Numbered from the stretch's first letter, positions 27,285 through 35,824 are shown. The stretch: 64,000 bases of DNA from Pseudomonas sp. P8_229 (GCF_034008635.1 NZ_CP125378.1:4464501-4528500); one strand, 5' to 3'. Made by a program: numbers and translations. Notes: a model not told the origin generated them from the sequence alone.

Positions 27285-27374
27285 TGTGGCAGCGAGCCTG
27301 CTCGCGAAGGCGGACTGACAGTCAATGATGATGTTGGCTGTTACGGCCCCTTCGCGAGCAGGCTCGCTCCCACA
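27285..27374. repeat. REPIN, B subtype, overlapping the transporter 3' end
   Basis: Inverted arms at 27285-27308 and 27351-27374. The second arm contains the last codons and stop of the minus-strand EamA gene. Confidence 0.88.
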
Positions 27375-28246
27375 TGGGGTTTGATGGCGGTCTTGCGGCC
27401 GAGCATTACGGTGGCGATCACCCCGCAGGCAAACACCCAGGTGATCGGCTCGACATGTTCGCCAAAGAACAGCGCCGAAAACGCGATGGTGAAGAAGATT
27501 TGCAGCAACTGGATCTGACTGACCCGCGCGATCCCGCCCATGGCCAGCCCGGCGTACCAGGCGAAGAACCCGAGAAACTGCGAGAACAGCGCCACGTAAC
27601 CGAAGGCCCACCAGGTCTTGGCCGACACTGCGCCCTGATGCTGCAGCGCCAGGTACAGCACCGGCCCGATCAGCAGCGGCGTCGACAGCACCAGCGCCCA
27701 GCAGATCACTTGCCAGCCGCCCATCTCTTTCGCCAGTCGGCCACCCTCGGCATAGCCCAGGCCTCCCACGGCAATCGCACCGAGCATCAACAAGTCCCCG
27801 GCCTGAATGCTGCCGGCGCCGGTGTACAACGCATAACCGAGCACCAGCGCACTGCCCAGCGCGGCGCAGGCCCAGAAGGCTTTCGACGGGCGTTCATGGG
27901 ACAGCCACGCCGCATACAGCGCCACGCACAGCGGCTGCAGACCGTTGACCAATGCGCCGTGGGACGCCGGCAACGTCTGCATGGCCCACGCCGACAGCAC
28001 CGGGAAGCCGAGAATCACCCCGGCGATCACCAGGCTCAGACCTTTGATCTGCTGCCAGGTCGGCCACTTTTCCCGGCGCCATAACAGCAGCAGCGCCGCC
28101 GGAATCGCCGCGAACAACGCCCGACCGAGGCCATTGAGCAGTGGGTGCAGTTCCTGCACCACGATCCGGGTGAAGGGCAGGGTGAGGCTGAAAATCACAA
28201 CCCCGAGCAGGCCGAGAGCCATGCCGGTGTTTTCGCGCGAAGACAT
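27341..28246 (-). CDS. EamA/DMT-family transporter with REP-encoded C-terminal tail
   Basis: A 301-residue membrane protein with ten hydrophobic segments in two EamA repeats, starting MSSRENTGMALGLLGVVIFS and including LNGLGRALFAAIPAALLLLW and LGYALYTGAGSIQAGDLLML. It is a drug/metabolite transporter, substrate unknown. The last dozen residues (KPHVGASLLAKGP) are translated from the REP arm at 27351-27374, so the native stop was apparently replaced when the REPIN inserted. The core ending GRKTAI matches a normal family end. Transcribed divergently from the pfpI-type gene. Confidence 0.85.
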   Translation of the reverse strand: MSSRENTGMALGLLGVVIFSLTLPFTRIVVQELHPLLNGLGRALFAAIPAALLLLWRREKWPTWQQIKGLSLVIAGVILGFPVLSAWAMQTLPASHGALVNGLQPLCVALYAAWLSHERPSKAFWACAALGSALVLGYALYTGAGSIQAGDLLMLGAIAVGGLGYAEGGRLAKEMGGWQVICWALVLSTPLLIGPVLYLALQHQGAVSAKTWWAFGYVALFSQFLGFFAWYAGLAMGGIARVSQIQLLQIFFTIAFSALFFGEHVEPITWVFACGVIATVMLGRKTAIKPHVGASLLAKGP

Positions 28247-28356
28247 AAGAAGACCGGAATTGAGGGTTTCAGGGAACGACCTTCATAAAGCCATAAACCG
28301 TGGACTTCTGGCTGTTACAGCTAGGCACAGACTTATCCATACAGTTGGCGGGCGCC

Positions 28357-28421
28357 ATCGCGAGCAGGCTCACTCCTACAGTTGGAATGCATACCCCTGT
28401 AGGAGTGAGCCTGCTCGCGAT
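28357..28421. repeat. REPIN, A subtype
   Basis: Inverted arms 28357-28380 and 28398-28421, short 17-base spacer; right arm starts TGTAGGAGTGAGCC and ends TGCTCGCGAT. Confidence 0.9.
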
Positions 28422-28516
28422 GAAGTCAACTCGGTAGTAGCCGGTTGTTACCTGCCCGAACGGATAAGGTCTACCTTGAATACTCCTGCAAGCCCTTTCC
28501 CAGAGGAGTCCTCCCC

Positions 28517-29098
28517 ATGGCCGCGAAAAAAATCCTGATGCTGGTCGGCGATTACGTCGAAGACTACGAAGTGATGGTGCCGTTCCAGGCCCTGCAAATG
28601 GTCGGTCACACCGTGCACGCCGTGTGCCCGGACAAGGCGGCCGGCAAGACCGTGCGCACAGCGATCCATGACTTCGAAGGCGACCAGACCTACAGCGAGA
28701 AGCCCGGTCACCTGTTCGCCCTCAACTTTGACTTTGCCAAGGTCATCGAGGCGGACTACGACGCGCTGCTGATCCCGGGCGGTCGTGCGCCGGAATACCT
28801 GCGCCTGAACGAAAAAGTCCTGGAACTGGTGCGCGCTTTCGACAAGGCCGGCAAACCGATTGCGGCGGTCTGCCATGGCGCGCAGCTGCTGGCGGCGGCA
28901 GGCGTTCTCGAAGGCCGCGAGTGCAGCGCCTATCCGGCCTGCGCCCCGGAAGTGCGCCTGGCGGGTGGTACGTACATCGACATTCCGGTGACGGACGGCC
29001 ACGTTCAAGGCAATCTGGCCACGGCACCGGCATGGCCGGCGCATCCGAACTGGCTGGCCGGTTTCCTCGGTCTGCTTGGCACCAAAATCACCCTGTAA
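28517..29098 (+). CDS. DJ-1/PfpI-family protein
   Basis: A 193-residue DJ-1/PfpI protein. It starts [20 protein letters not shown] with the conserved acidic residue in DYVEDYE, and has the nucleophile elbow [15 protein letters not shown] (Cys about residue 118) followed by the [12 protein letters not shown] region. Members act as glyoxalase III-like, deglycase or chaperone enzymes in the cytoplasm; the activity here is not determinable. AGAGGAG lies 8 bases before the ATG. It is followed 13 bases later by a ribbon-helix-helix protein gene, likely in one operon. Confidence 0.88.
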   Translation: MAAKKILMLVGDYVEDYEVMVPFQALQMVGHTVHAVCPDKAAGKTVRTAIHDFEGDQTYSEKPGHLFALNFDFAKVIEADYDALLIPGGRAPEYLRLNEKVLELVRAFDKAGKPIAAVCHGAQLLAAAGVLEGRECSAYPACAPEVRLAGGTYIDIPVTDGHVQGNLATAPAWPAHPNWLAGFLGLLGTKITL

Positions 29099-29111
29099 CG
29101 AGGATTCGCCC

Positions 29112-29417
29112 ATGTGCGAGCTCTACGTCAAGGCCGACCCGATTCTCTACGAATCACGCTCGCGCTCGCTGCGCATCTGCGGCGTGGTGACGACGCTGCG
29201 CCTGGAAAACCAGTTCTGGGACATCCTCAGCGAAATCGCCGAAGTCGATGGCATGACCACCAATCAACTGATCGCCAAGTTGTATGAAGAGGTGATGGAT
29301 TATCGCGGGGAGGTGGTGAATTTTGCCTCGTTTTTGCGGGTGAGTTGTACGCGGTATCTGAGTCAGCGGCGGGCGAGTGCGCCGGAGTTGTCGGTGGTGC
29401 GGGCGGTGGTGAAATAG
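29112..29417 (+). CDS. Ribbon-helix-helix domain protein (RHH_4 type)
   Basis: A 101-residue protein. It starts MCELYVKADPILYESRSRSL and has a beta-strand RICGVVTTLRLENQFWDIL followed by EIAEVDGMTTNQLIAKLYEE, the strand-helix-helix arrangement of RHH_4 DNA-binding proteins. The C-terminus ends in a basic VSCTRYLSQRR stretch. It may regulate its own operon with the PfpI gene. The ATG at 29112 follows CGAGGA and is preferred over an upstream start inside the previous gene. Regulatory target unknown. Confidence 0.82.
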   Translation: MCELYVKADPILYESRSRSLRICGVVTTLRLENQFWDILSEIAEVDGMTTNQLIAKLYEEVMDYRGEVVNFASFLRVSCTRYLSQRRASAPELSVVRAVVK

Positions 29418-29436
29418 CCGATTGCGGGTTGACCCC

Positions 29437-29529
29437 TTCGCGAGCAAGCCCGCTCCCACATTGGGTACTGAGTGTTCACCAAGGTTGTGTTCACTGGAGA
29501 TCCAATGTGGGAGCGAGCTTGCTCGCGAA
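29437..29529. repeat. REPIN, B subtype
   Basis: Inverted arms 29437-29460 and 29506-29529, 45-base spacer. The right arm starts TGTGGGAGCGAGC and ends TTGCTCGCGAA. Confidence 0.9.
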
Positions 29530-29610
29530 GAGCCGGGACAGGCGACAGATGTTCTGGACTGGTCTTTACTCTGAAGCGCGAAACCTCCCAACCGCCAAGG
29601 AGAAACAAGC

Positions 29611-29955
29611 ATGTCCGGATGGTACGAAGTGAGCAAAAGCAGCAACGGCCAGTTCAGGTTTGTGCTGAAGGCCGCCAACGCCGAAACCATTCTCACCAGC
29701 GAGCTCTACACCACCCGCGCGGCAGCCGACAACGGCATTGCCTCGGTGCAGACCAACAGCCCGCTGGATGACCGCTACGAGAAAAAGACCACCAAGGATG
29801 GCCATCCTTACTTCAACCTCAAGGCCGCCAACCACCAGATCATCGGCAGCAGCGAGTCGTACTCCACTGACGCCGCGTGTGCCAAAGGCATCGCCAGCGT
29901 CAAGACCAACGGGCCGAGCAAAGTGATCAAGGACAAGACGTTGCCGGTGCTCTGA
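29611..29955 (+). CDS. YegP-family (DUF1508) duplicated-domain protein
   Basis: A 114-residue protein made of two DUF1508 repeats: WYEVSKSSNGQFRFVLKAAN with TILTSELYTTRAAADNGIASV, then YEKKTTKDGHPYFNLKAANH with IIGSSESYSTDAACAKGIASV. Each repeat is about 50 residues and forms a compact beta fold. The biochemical role is unknown; it is cytoplasmic and often abundant under stress in other bacteria. AAGGAG is 8 bases upstream. It is isolated between two REPINs. Confidence 0.9.
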   Translation: MSGWYEVSKSSNGQFRFVLKAANAETILTSELYTTRAAADNGIASVQTNSPLDDRYEKKTTKDGHPYFNLKAANHQIIGSSESYSTDAACAKGIASVKTNGPSKVIKDKTLPVL

Positions 29956-29975
29956 AGAACACCGAAGATCAAAAA

Positions 29976-30065
29976 TGTGGGAGCGGGCTTGCTCGCGAAG
30001 GCGGTGGATCAGTCACTGGAGATGTTGACTGACACGACGCTTTCGCGAGCAAGCCCGCTCCCACA
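29976..30065. repeat. REPIN, B subtype
   Basis: Inverted arms 29976-29999 and 30042-30065 with a 42-base spacer; left arm starts TGTGGGAGCGGGC and ends TTGCTCGCGAA. Confidence 0.9.
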
Positions 30066-30090
30066 TTGGGTTTTGTGTATTGCCCGAGGA

Positions 30091-30972
30091 TCAGCGCAGG
30101 GTCCTGAGGATTGCCTGTAGCTGACCTTGCCCAGACTCGCTCAACGGGAACACCGGCAACCGCGGATCGCCAACCTCCAGCCCTGTTTCGCGCAACCCGG
30201 CCTTGATCGTCGCCGGCAAGCCGCCCTTGAGGATGAAGTCCAGCAGTGGCAACTGGCGGTAGAACAGCTCGCGCGCGCGGTCCAGATCACCGGCCTGCGC
30301 GGCCGCGTACAGGTCCAGGTTCAACTGCGGTATCAGGTTCGGTGCAGCGGTGCACCAGCCCTTGGCCCCGGCGGCAAACGCTTCCAGTGCCAGCGGATTG
30401 CAGCCGTTGTAGAACGGCACCTGACCGTCGCCCAGCAGCTGCAGCTTGTGCATGCGCTGAATGTCGCCGGTGCTCTCCTTGACCATGGTCACGTTTTCCA
30501 CGCCGTTGACGATGCGCAGAATCAGCTCCACCGACATGTCGGTGCCGCTGGTGGCCGGGTTGTTGTAGAGCATGATCGGCACGCCGATGCTGTCGCCGAT
30601 GGCGCGATAGTGAGCAAGGATTTCCGCTTCGCTGAGCTTCCAGTAAGACGCCGGCAGCACCATCACCACGTCGGCGCCGTGGGCTTCGGCAAAGCGTGCG
30701 CGGCGCACGGCTTTGGCGGTGGTCAGGTCGGACACGCTGACGATGGTCGGCACGTGTCTGGCGACGTGTTTGATGCTGAATTCGGCGACCTGATCCCACT
30801 CGGCGTCGCTCAGGTAGGCACCTTCGCCGGTGCTGCCCAGCGGGGCGATGGCGTGGACGCCGCTGTCGATCAGACGATCGATGGACTTGCCGAGGGCTGG
30901 CAGATCCAGGCCTTCGCCGTTGGCGCCGAACGGGGTGATGGTGTAGCCGATGATGCCGTGAATGTTGGACAT
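30091..30972 (-). CDS. DapA-family (N-acetylneuraminate lyase superfamily) aldolase
   Basis: A 293-residue class I aldolase/synthase of the dihydrodipicolinate synthase family. The Schiff-base lysine is Lys165 (VKESTGD), the catalytic tyrosine Tyr136 (MLYNNP), and the anion-binding loop is GSTGEGAYL at 46-54. This is probably not the housekeeping DapA, since the genomic partner is a class II aldolase and the C-terminus differs. It likely cleaves or makes a 2-keto acid. It lies 25 bases downstream of the class II aldolase gene on the same strand, under control of the divergent XRE-cupin regulator. GGAGA supports the start. Confidence 0.85.
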   Translation of the reverse strand: MSNIHGIIGYTITPFGANGEGLDLPALGKSIDRLIDSGVHAIAPLGSTGEGAYLSDAEWDQVAEFSIKHVARHVPTIVSVSDLTTAKAVRRARFAEAHGADVVMVLPASYWKLSEAEILAHYRAIGDSIGVPIMLYNNPATSGTDMSVELILRIVNGVENVTMVKESTGDIQRMHKLQLLGDGQVPFYNGCNPLALEAFAAGAKGWCTAAPNLIPQLNLDLYAAAQAGDLDRARELFYRQLPLLDFILKGGLPATIKAGLRETGLEVGDPRLPVFPLSESGQGQLQAILRTLR

Positions 30973-30997
30973 GATGAGTCTCCGTGAAAAACTGAAA

Positions 30998-31780
30998 TCA
31001 GTTCAGGCAATCGGCGTGTTGGCGCAGGTTCTGCCGAGCGTAGTAGTTGAAAGCGGCGGCGTGGCGTTTGGGTTTCGACACCCAGTCGTGGGCCTCGCGA
31101 CCCAGCGCCGGAGTGATCGGCTTGATCGTGCCGGCAGCCATCGCCAGCAGTTGCAGTTTGGCGGCGCGCTCGATCAGTTGGGCGATGACACAGGCTTCTT
31201 CAATCGTGGTGCCGGTCGACAGCTGGCCGTGGTGCGACAACACAATCGCGCGCTTGTCGCCCAGTGCACCGGCGATCAGTTCGCCTTCCTCGTTACCCAC
31301 CGGCACCCCCGGCCAGCCTTCGAGAAACGCGCAGTCGTCGTACAGTGGGCACAGGTCCATGTGGGAAATCTGCAGCGGCACTTCCAGCATTGACAGCGCG
31401 GCGATGTGCGTCGGGTGGGTGTGGATGATGCAGTTCACGTCCGGCCGGGCACGGTAGACCCAGCTGTGGAAACGGTTGGCCGGGTTGGCCATGCCGTGCC
31501 CTTCAAGCACTTCCAGGTCTTCGTTGACCAGCAGCAGATTGCTCGCGGTGATTTCATCGAAACCCAGGCCCAGTTGCTGAGTGTAATAGGTACCGGGTTG
31601 TGGACCGCGAGCGGTGATCTGTCCGGCCAGACCGGAGTCGTGACCGCTTTCGAACAGAATCCGGCAGGTCAGCGCCAGCTTTTGCCGGTCGGTCCACGTA
31701 TTATCCGCCAGGCTTTTTTGCATCTGGGTCAGCGCTTGCCTGACCAGTTGTTCTTTAGGTAGTGCTAATGTCTTGGCCAT
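30998..31780 (-). CDS. Class II aldolase/adducin-family protein
   Basis: A 260-residue protein of the fuculose-1-phosphate aldolase family. The zinc-binding HTHPTHIAALS (His-x-His) appears mid-protein, AGQITARGPQPGTYYT forms the phosphate/substrate site, and ALGDKRAIVLSHHGQLSTG supplies the third histidine. Members split or epimerise sugar derivatives using zinc. The start at 31780 has AAGGA 7 bases upstream; the extension to 31831 runs through the operator region and is rejected. First gene of a two-gene operon with the DapA-like aldolase; substrate unknown. Confidence 0.87.
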   Translation of the reverse strand: MAKTLALPKEQLVRQALTQMQKSLADNTWTDRQKLALTCRILFESGHDSGLAGQITARGPQPGTYYTQQLGLGFDEITASNLLLVNEDLEVLEGHGMANPANRFHSWVYRARPDVNCIIHTHPTHIAALSMLEVPLQISHMDLCPLYDDCAFLEGWPGVPVGNEEGELIAGALGDKRAIVLSHHGQLSTGTTIEEACVIAQLIERAAKLQLLAMAAGTIKPITPALGREAHDWVSKPKRHAAAFNYYARQNLRQHADCLN

Positions 31781-31805
31781 GTCTGTGTCCTTTGGGTGAG
31801 TGCAA

Positions 31806-31840
31806 ATGACACGAAAGAGGCTATATGACACAAAGTGTCA
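31806..31840. promoter_or_regulatory. Palindromic operator between class II aldolase and XRE regulator
   Basis: A perfect palindrome TGACACAAAGTGTCA (31826-31840) is preceded by a second TGACAC half site at 31807-31812. Placed between divergent genes, it is a likely binding site of the XRE-cupin regulator. Confidence 0.65.
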
Positions 31841-31886
31841 TTGGCAAGCACAAATCGTCGCTTCCTTGATGGAATAACCGCTGCGC

Positions 31887-32429
31887 ATGTCTATCCGATT
31901 GAAAATATTGAGAAAAAAACTTGGCGTAACCCTTGAGGCACTGGCCGAAAAATCCGGCATGACCAAGAGTTACCTGTCGAAAGTCGAGCGCGGGTTGAAC
32001 ACCCCGTCGATTGCGGCGGCGTTGAAACTGGCGAAAGCACTGAACGTGAAGGTCGAGGAATTGTTCTCCGAGGATAACGTCAACCTCGACAGCTACAGCC
32101 TGGTGCGCAGCCACGAACGCCAGTCACTGGCGGCCAACGATCAGAGCCCGGGGTATGCGGTACTGGCGCATCAGGTCAGCGAACGCAACCTGCTGCCGTT
32201 CATCATCTACCCGCCGAGCGAATTCACCGACAAGACCTTCAAGGAGCATTTGGGCGAGGAGTTTCTGTTCGTCCACGAAGGGCAGGTGGAAGTGGATTTC
32301 ATGAACGAAAAAGTGTTGCTGGAGCGCGGCGATGCGCTGCACTTCAATGCGCAAAAGCCGCACCGGATCAGGTCGGTGGGCGAGGTGCAGGCGCAGTTGC
32401 TGGTGGTCGTACACAGCGCCGAAGAATGA
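31887..32429 (+). CDS. XRE-cupin transcriptional regulator
   Basis: A 180-residue regulator. The N-terminal helix-turn-helix (VTLEALAEKSGMTKSYLSK, about residues 14-32, then NTPSIAAALKLAKAL) is followed by a C-terminal cupin barrel (GEEFLFVHEGQVEVDF, ERGDALHFNAQKPHRIRS), a common sensor for small metabolites. It is divergent from the class II aldolase/DapA-like operon and is the likely repressor or activator of it through the TGACAC palindrome. No strong Shine-Dalgarno is seen upstream of the ATG. Confidence 0.88.
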   Translation: MSIRLKILRKKLGVTLEALAEKSGMTKSYLSKVERGLNTPSIAAALKLAKALNVKVEELFSEDNVNLDSYSLVRSHERQSLAANDQSPGYAVLAHQVSERNLLPFIIYPPSEFTDKTFKEHLGEEFLFVHEGQVEVDFMNEKVLLERGDALHFNAQKPHRIRSVGEVQAQLLVVVHSAEE

Positions 32430-32478
32430 GTTGAATCAACCCATGCCATCGCCAGCCTGCTGGCGATCGGGGGCGCCG

Positions 32479-33330
32479 CTATTCCAGCATCTTGCTGAGC
32501 AACCAGCTCCCCGCCGGCCCCGGCGGGTAAATCCGCGACCACAACGCATCGACATACACCGGCCGCGGCCAGCCGCGCACCGTCAATTCCACCAGCGTGT
32601 CGTTGCCGAAGCGTCCCACCAGCCAGCGTGGCAACGCTGCCCAGCCGAATCCCATTTCCGCCATTTCCATCAGCATCAGGTAACTCGGCGCCGACCAGAC
32701 CCGACCTTTCGCCCGGCTGTCGTAGGGATTGACGATGGTCGCCAGACGCAATTCCCGATGCTGCTCCAGCACTTGCTGGTCGACTGCGACGCCGGTCAGC
32801 ACATGATCACGTTTGACGAACAGTGCGATATCGGTGCGCTCGGCAACCGTCGAGGTCACCAGATCCGGCGGGTAGCTGTCGCGCATTTCGGCGAACGCCA
32901 GGTGCGCGCGGCCACGCTGGACCAGTTCGATCAGGTCGTCGCACTCGGCGATCAGGCATTCCAGTTCCAGGTCCGGATAACGCTGCTCGAAGTCGACCAG
33001 TGCCGCTTCGAAGCGCGCCGATTGGTAGGTGTCGGAAATCGCCACGGTCAGCTTCGGTTCGACGCCCTGGGCCAGTTGCCGGGCCGTCATTTCCAGACGG
33101 CTGGTGGCCGCCAGAATCGCCTCGGCCCGTTGCAACATCACGTGGCCGGCCGGGGTCAGGGTCGGCTTGCGGCTGCTGCGGTCGAACAGCATCAGGTCGA
33201 GGTCGATCTCCAGGCTCGCCACGGCGGCGCTGATGGTCGATTGACTGCGCCCCAACTTGCGCGCCGCCGCCGAGAACGAACCCTGGGTGGCCGCTTGCAC
33301 AAACGCCAGCAGCACTTCTTGCGAAGCCAT
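32479..33330 (-). CDS. LysR-family transcriptional regulator
   Basis: A 283-residue LysR protein. The HTH is at the N-terminus (VQAATQGSFSAAARKLGRSQ, STISAAVASLEIDLDLMLFD), followed by the periplasmic-binding-protein-like effector domain (LTVAISDTYQSARFEAALVD). It is divergent from the PACE transporter gene, which it probably regulates. AAGG lies 9 bases upstream of the ATG. The target inducer is unknown. Confidence 0.9.
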   Translation of the reverse strand: MASQEVLLAFVQAATQGSFSAAARKLGRSQSTISAAVASLEIDLDLMLFDRSSRKPTLTPAGHVMLQRAEAILAATSRLEMTARQLAQGVEPKLTVAISDTYQSARFEAALVDFEQRYPDLELECLIAECDDLIELVQRGRAHLAFAEMRDSYPPDLVTSTVAERTDIALFVKRDHVLTGVAVDQQVLEQHRELRLATIVNPYDSRAKGRVWSAPSYLMLMEMAEMGFGWAALPRWLVGRFGNDTLVELTVRGWPRPVYVDALWSRIYPPGPAGSWLLSKMLE

Positions 33331-33419
33331 GAACTATCGCCTTGATCGATGGTTATTGGTTATGAAGTATCGGTGTGAGGATGGATTATGGCAACCATCT
33401 TCACTCAAGGAGTCAGGCG

Positions 33420-33857
33420 ATGACTGCTCACAAATCCATTGTTGAACGTATTTTTCAGGCCATTGGTTTCGAGTTTCTGGCGATTCTTATCTGCACGCCG
33501 TTGCTGGCGTGGATCATGAAAAAGCCGTTGCTCGACATGGGCGCGGTGACCGTGCTGATCGCCATGTTGGCGCTGGCGTGGAACGTGGTGTTCAACGGCT
33601 TCTTCGACCGCACGCTCAAGCGCCTGGACATCGGCCACAACGCCTGGACGCGGGTGGTCCATGCGCTGCTGTTTGAGGGCGGCTTGATCGTGATGGGCGT
33701 GCCGCTGATTGCCTGGTGGCTGTCGGTCAGCCTGTGGCAGGCGTTCTTGCTGGATATCGGCGTGCTGCTGTTCTTCCTGCCGTATACCTACGTGTATCAC
33801 TGGGGTTATGACGTGGTGCGTGAGCGGTTTGTGCAGCGCAGCGTCTGTCAGGGTTAA
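33420..33857 (+). CDS. PACE-family efflux transporter
   Basis: A 145-residue protein with four membrane helices in two bacterial transmembrane-pair repeats: ERIFQAIGFEFLAILICTPL with MAVL-type helix 2 (TVLIAMLALAWNVVFNGFFD), then VVHALLFEGGLIVMGVPLIA and LLFFLPYTYVYHWGYDVVRE. The ER at the start, WNxxFN and GYD(V) motifs mark PACE proteins, which export chlorhexidine and other biocides. Start at 33420 is set by AAGGAG 7 bases upstream. Divergent from a LysR regulator and followed by a long inverted repeat. Confidence 0.88.
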   Translation: MTAHKSIVERIFQAIGFEFLAILICTPLLAWIMKKPLLDMGAVTVLIAMLALAWNVVFNGFFDRTLKRLDIGHNAWTRVVHALLFEGGLIVMGVPLIAWWLSVSLWQAFLLDIGVLLFFLPYTYVYHWGYDVVRERFVQRSVCQG

Positions 33858-33861
33858 AAGC

Positions 33862-33939
33862 AAAAGATCGCAGCGTGCCGCAGCGCCTACAGTTGGAATG
33901 CATTTTCCCTGTCGGCGCTGCGGCACGCTGCGATCTTTT
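33862..33939. repeat. Long inverted repeat with 26-bp perfect stem
   Basis: Arms 33862-33887 (starting AAAAGATCGCAGCGTGCC) and 33914-33939 (ending GCTGCGATCTTTT) are perfect reverse complements around a 26-base loop. It lies between the convergent stops of the PACE and SDR genes, ends in A/T runs on both sides, and may serve as a bidirectional terminator. The arm sequence differs from the two REP subtypes in this window. Confidence 0.85.
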
Positions 33940-33944
33940 TGGGT

Positions 33945-34700
33945 TTAGAGGAACATCCCGCCCGACGCCTCGACCCGCTGCCCGTTGATCCACTGCGCTC
34001 CCGGTGACAGCAACATCGACAGCGCGCCACCAATGTCATCCGGTTGCCCGGCACGGCCCAGTGCGGTGTTGCTGGCGACCATCGCGTTCAACGCCGCGTT
34101 GTCGCGCACCGCGCCGCCGCCAAAATCGGTTTCGATGGCGCCCGGCGCCAGGATGTTCACGCCGATCTGCCGCGCGCCCAGCTCCTTGGCCTGATAGCGG
34201 GTCAGCACTTCCATCGCCCCTTTCATCGCCGCGTAGGCGGCATAACCCGGCAGGCTGAAGCGGGTCAGGCCGCTGGAGATATTGATGATGCGTCCACCAT
34301 CGCTGATCAGTGGCAGCAGTTGCTGGGTCAGGAAGAACGGTCCTTTGAGCTGGATGTTCATCAGCAGGTCGAACTGTTCCGGGGTGGTTTCGGCGAACGC
34401 CGCGTGCACACCAATCCCGGCGTTGTTGATCAGAAAGTCGAAGCGCGGACGCTCCAGTTGCTGCAGCGCTTGTTCAACCCGCGTGGCGAAATCGGCGAAG
34501 CTGTCGCTGCGGCTCACGTCCAGTTGCAGCATCACGGCTTTGGCGCCGCGTTGTTCCAGTTCAGCCACCAGCGCCTGGGCTTCATCGGCGCGGCTGTTGT
34601 AGGTGCCGATGATGTCCACGCCTTCGGCGGCGAGGTGCAGGGCGGCGTTCTTGCCCAGGCCACGGCTGGCGCCGGTGATCAATGCGATTTTGCGGCTCAT
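33945..34700 (-). CDS. Short-chain dehydrogenase/reductase
   Basis: A 251-residue SDR oxidoreductase. The NAD(P)-binding TGASRGLG (residues 8-15), NNAGIG, the catalytic Ser in NISSG and the YAAYAAMKG Tyr/Lys pair are intact, with the C-terminal PGAIETDFGG. The start at 34700 follows GAGGA; the longer frame to 34736 is not needed. It is divergent from a LysR regulator whose T-N11-A box lies just upstream, and is likely its target. Substrate unknown. Confidence 0.9.
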   Translation of the reverse strand: MSRKIALITGASRGLGKNAALHLAAEGVDIIGTYNSRADEAQALVAELEQRGAKAVMLQLDVSRSDSFADFATRVEQALQQLERPRFDFLINNAGIGVHAAFAETTPEQFDLLMNIQLKGPFFLTQQLLPLISDGGRIINISSGLTRFSLPGYAAYAAMKGAMEVLTRYQAKELGARQIGVNILAPGAIETDFGGGAVRDNAALNAMVASNTALGRAGQPDDIGGALSMLLSPGAQWINGQRVEASGGMFL

Positions 34701-34742
34701 GTGAAATCCTCGATTGCGGTGAGTGGTGATGAGCAAAGTTTA

Positions 34743-34765
34743 TTTATCCGCCACAGGGTGATAAA
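34743..34765. promoter_or_regulatory. LysR-type T-N11-A box
   Basis: TTTATC and GATAAA are separated by 11 bases and form a perfect dyad between the divergent SDR and LysR genes, the classic site layout for LysR-family proteins. Confidence 0.7.
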
Positions 34766-34820
34766 CAGACTGAAACCGGAATCACTGATCGGTTCAGCCG
34801 AACAATCAATGGGTGTTCTC

Positions 34821-35717
34821 ATGAACAAACTGGAACTGCTGCGCACCTTCGTCCGGGTCAGCGAACTGTCGAGTTTCACCCTGGCCGGCGAGAGCCTGGG
34901 TCTGCCGCGCTCGACGGTGTCCGAACATGTGCAGGCGCTGGAAACCCTGCTCGGCACGCGCCTGCTGCAACGCACCACGCGCAAGGTGCAGGCGACCCAG
35001 GACGGCCTGGTGTTGTATGAACGCAGCAAGGATCTGCTGTCGCACATGGATGAGATCGAGGGTTTGTTCCGGCAGGATCCGGCGTCGCTGACCGGGCGGA
35101 TTCGTGTCGACATGCCGAACATTCTCTCGCGGCGCTTGATCATGCCGCTGCTGCCAGAGTTCATGGCGCGGCACCCGAATCTGGAACTGGAAATCAGCAG
35201 CACCGACCGCCGCGTCGATCTGCTCAGCGAAGGTTTTGACTGCGTGGTGCGCATTGGCGCGCAGCCGGATCAGTCGGTGGTGGCGCGGCATCTGGGCGAC
35301 TTCCCGATGATCAACTGCGCAAGCCCCGCGTATCTTGAACGCTATGGCGTGCCGCAGACGCTGGAGGATCTGGCGCAGCACCGGCTGGTGCATTATGTCG
35401 GCGTGCTGGGCGCGCGCTCGGAAGGGTTTGTGTATGAACAGGACGGACAGGTGCGGCGCCTGCCGATGGCTGGCAGCGTAACGGTCAACAGCACCGATGC
35501 TTACGAGTCGGCCTGCCTTGGCGGCTTCGGCCTGATTCAGGTGCCGCGCACCGGCATGCAGCCGCACCTGGACACCGGTGAACTGCTGACCGTCCTGCCG
35601 CAGTTCACGGCACCGGCGATGGGGATTTCAATCCTGTATGCGCGACAACGGCACTTGCCGCTGCGGGTGCGAGTGTTCATGGATTGGTTGGGCGAGGTGA
35701 TTCGCTCAACGCTCTGA
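34821..35717 (+). CDS. LysR-family transcriptional regulator
   Basis: A 298-residue LysR protein. It starts MNKLELLRTFVRVSELSSFT and continues with AGESLGLPRSTVSEHVQALE (HTH) and the effector domain GRIRVDMPNILSRRLIMPLL, SDRRV-type region IGAQPDQSVVARHLGDFPM. It belongs to the CrgA/DhcR-like branch (QRTTRKV after the HTH). It is divergent from the SDR gene with a T-N11-A box between them and likely controls it. An in-frame ATG four codons upstream is possible; both have weak ribosome-binding sites. Confidence 0.9.
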   Translation: MNKLELLRTFVRVSELSSFTLAGESLGLPRSTVSEHVQALETLLGTRLLQRTTRKVQATQDGLVLYERSKDLLSHMDEIEGLFRQDPASLTGRIRVDMPNILSRRLIMPLLPEFMARHPNLELEISSTDRRVDLLSEGFDCVVRIGAQPDQSVVARHLGDFPMINCASPAYLERYGVPQTLEDLAQHRLVHYVGVLGARSEGFVYEQDGQVRRLPMAGSVTVNSTDAYESACLGGFGLIQVPRTGMQPHLDTGELLTVLPQFTAPAMGISILYARQRHLPLRVRVFMDWLGEVIRSTL

Positions 35718-35735
35718 CTCACGCCACCGATCAAC

Positions 35736-35824
35736 TGTAGGAGTGAGCCTGCTCGCGATGGCGTCCTGTCAGTCGATGCAGAATTTACTGATGTACCGCT
35801 ATCGCGAGCAGGCTCACTCCTACA
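35736..35824. repeat. REPIN, A subtype
   Basis: Inverted arms 35736-35759 and 35801-35824, 41-base spacer; left arm starts TGTAGGAGTGAGCC and ends TGCTCGCGAT. Confidence 0.9.

Noticed and set aside
30091..30972. Housekeeping dapA for lysine synthesis
   Set aside because: Catalytic residues fit the superfamily, but the gene is in an operon with a class II aldolase and a dedicated regulator; a catabolic role is more likely.
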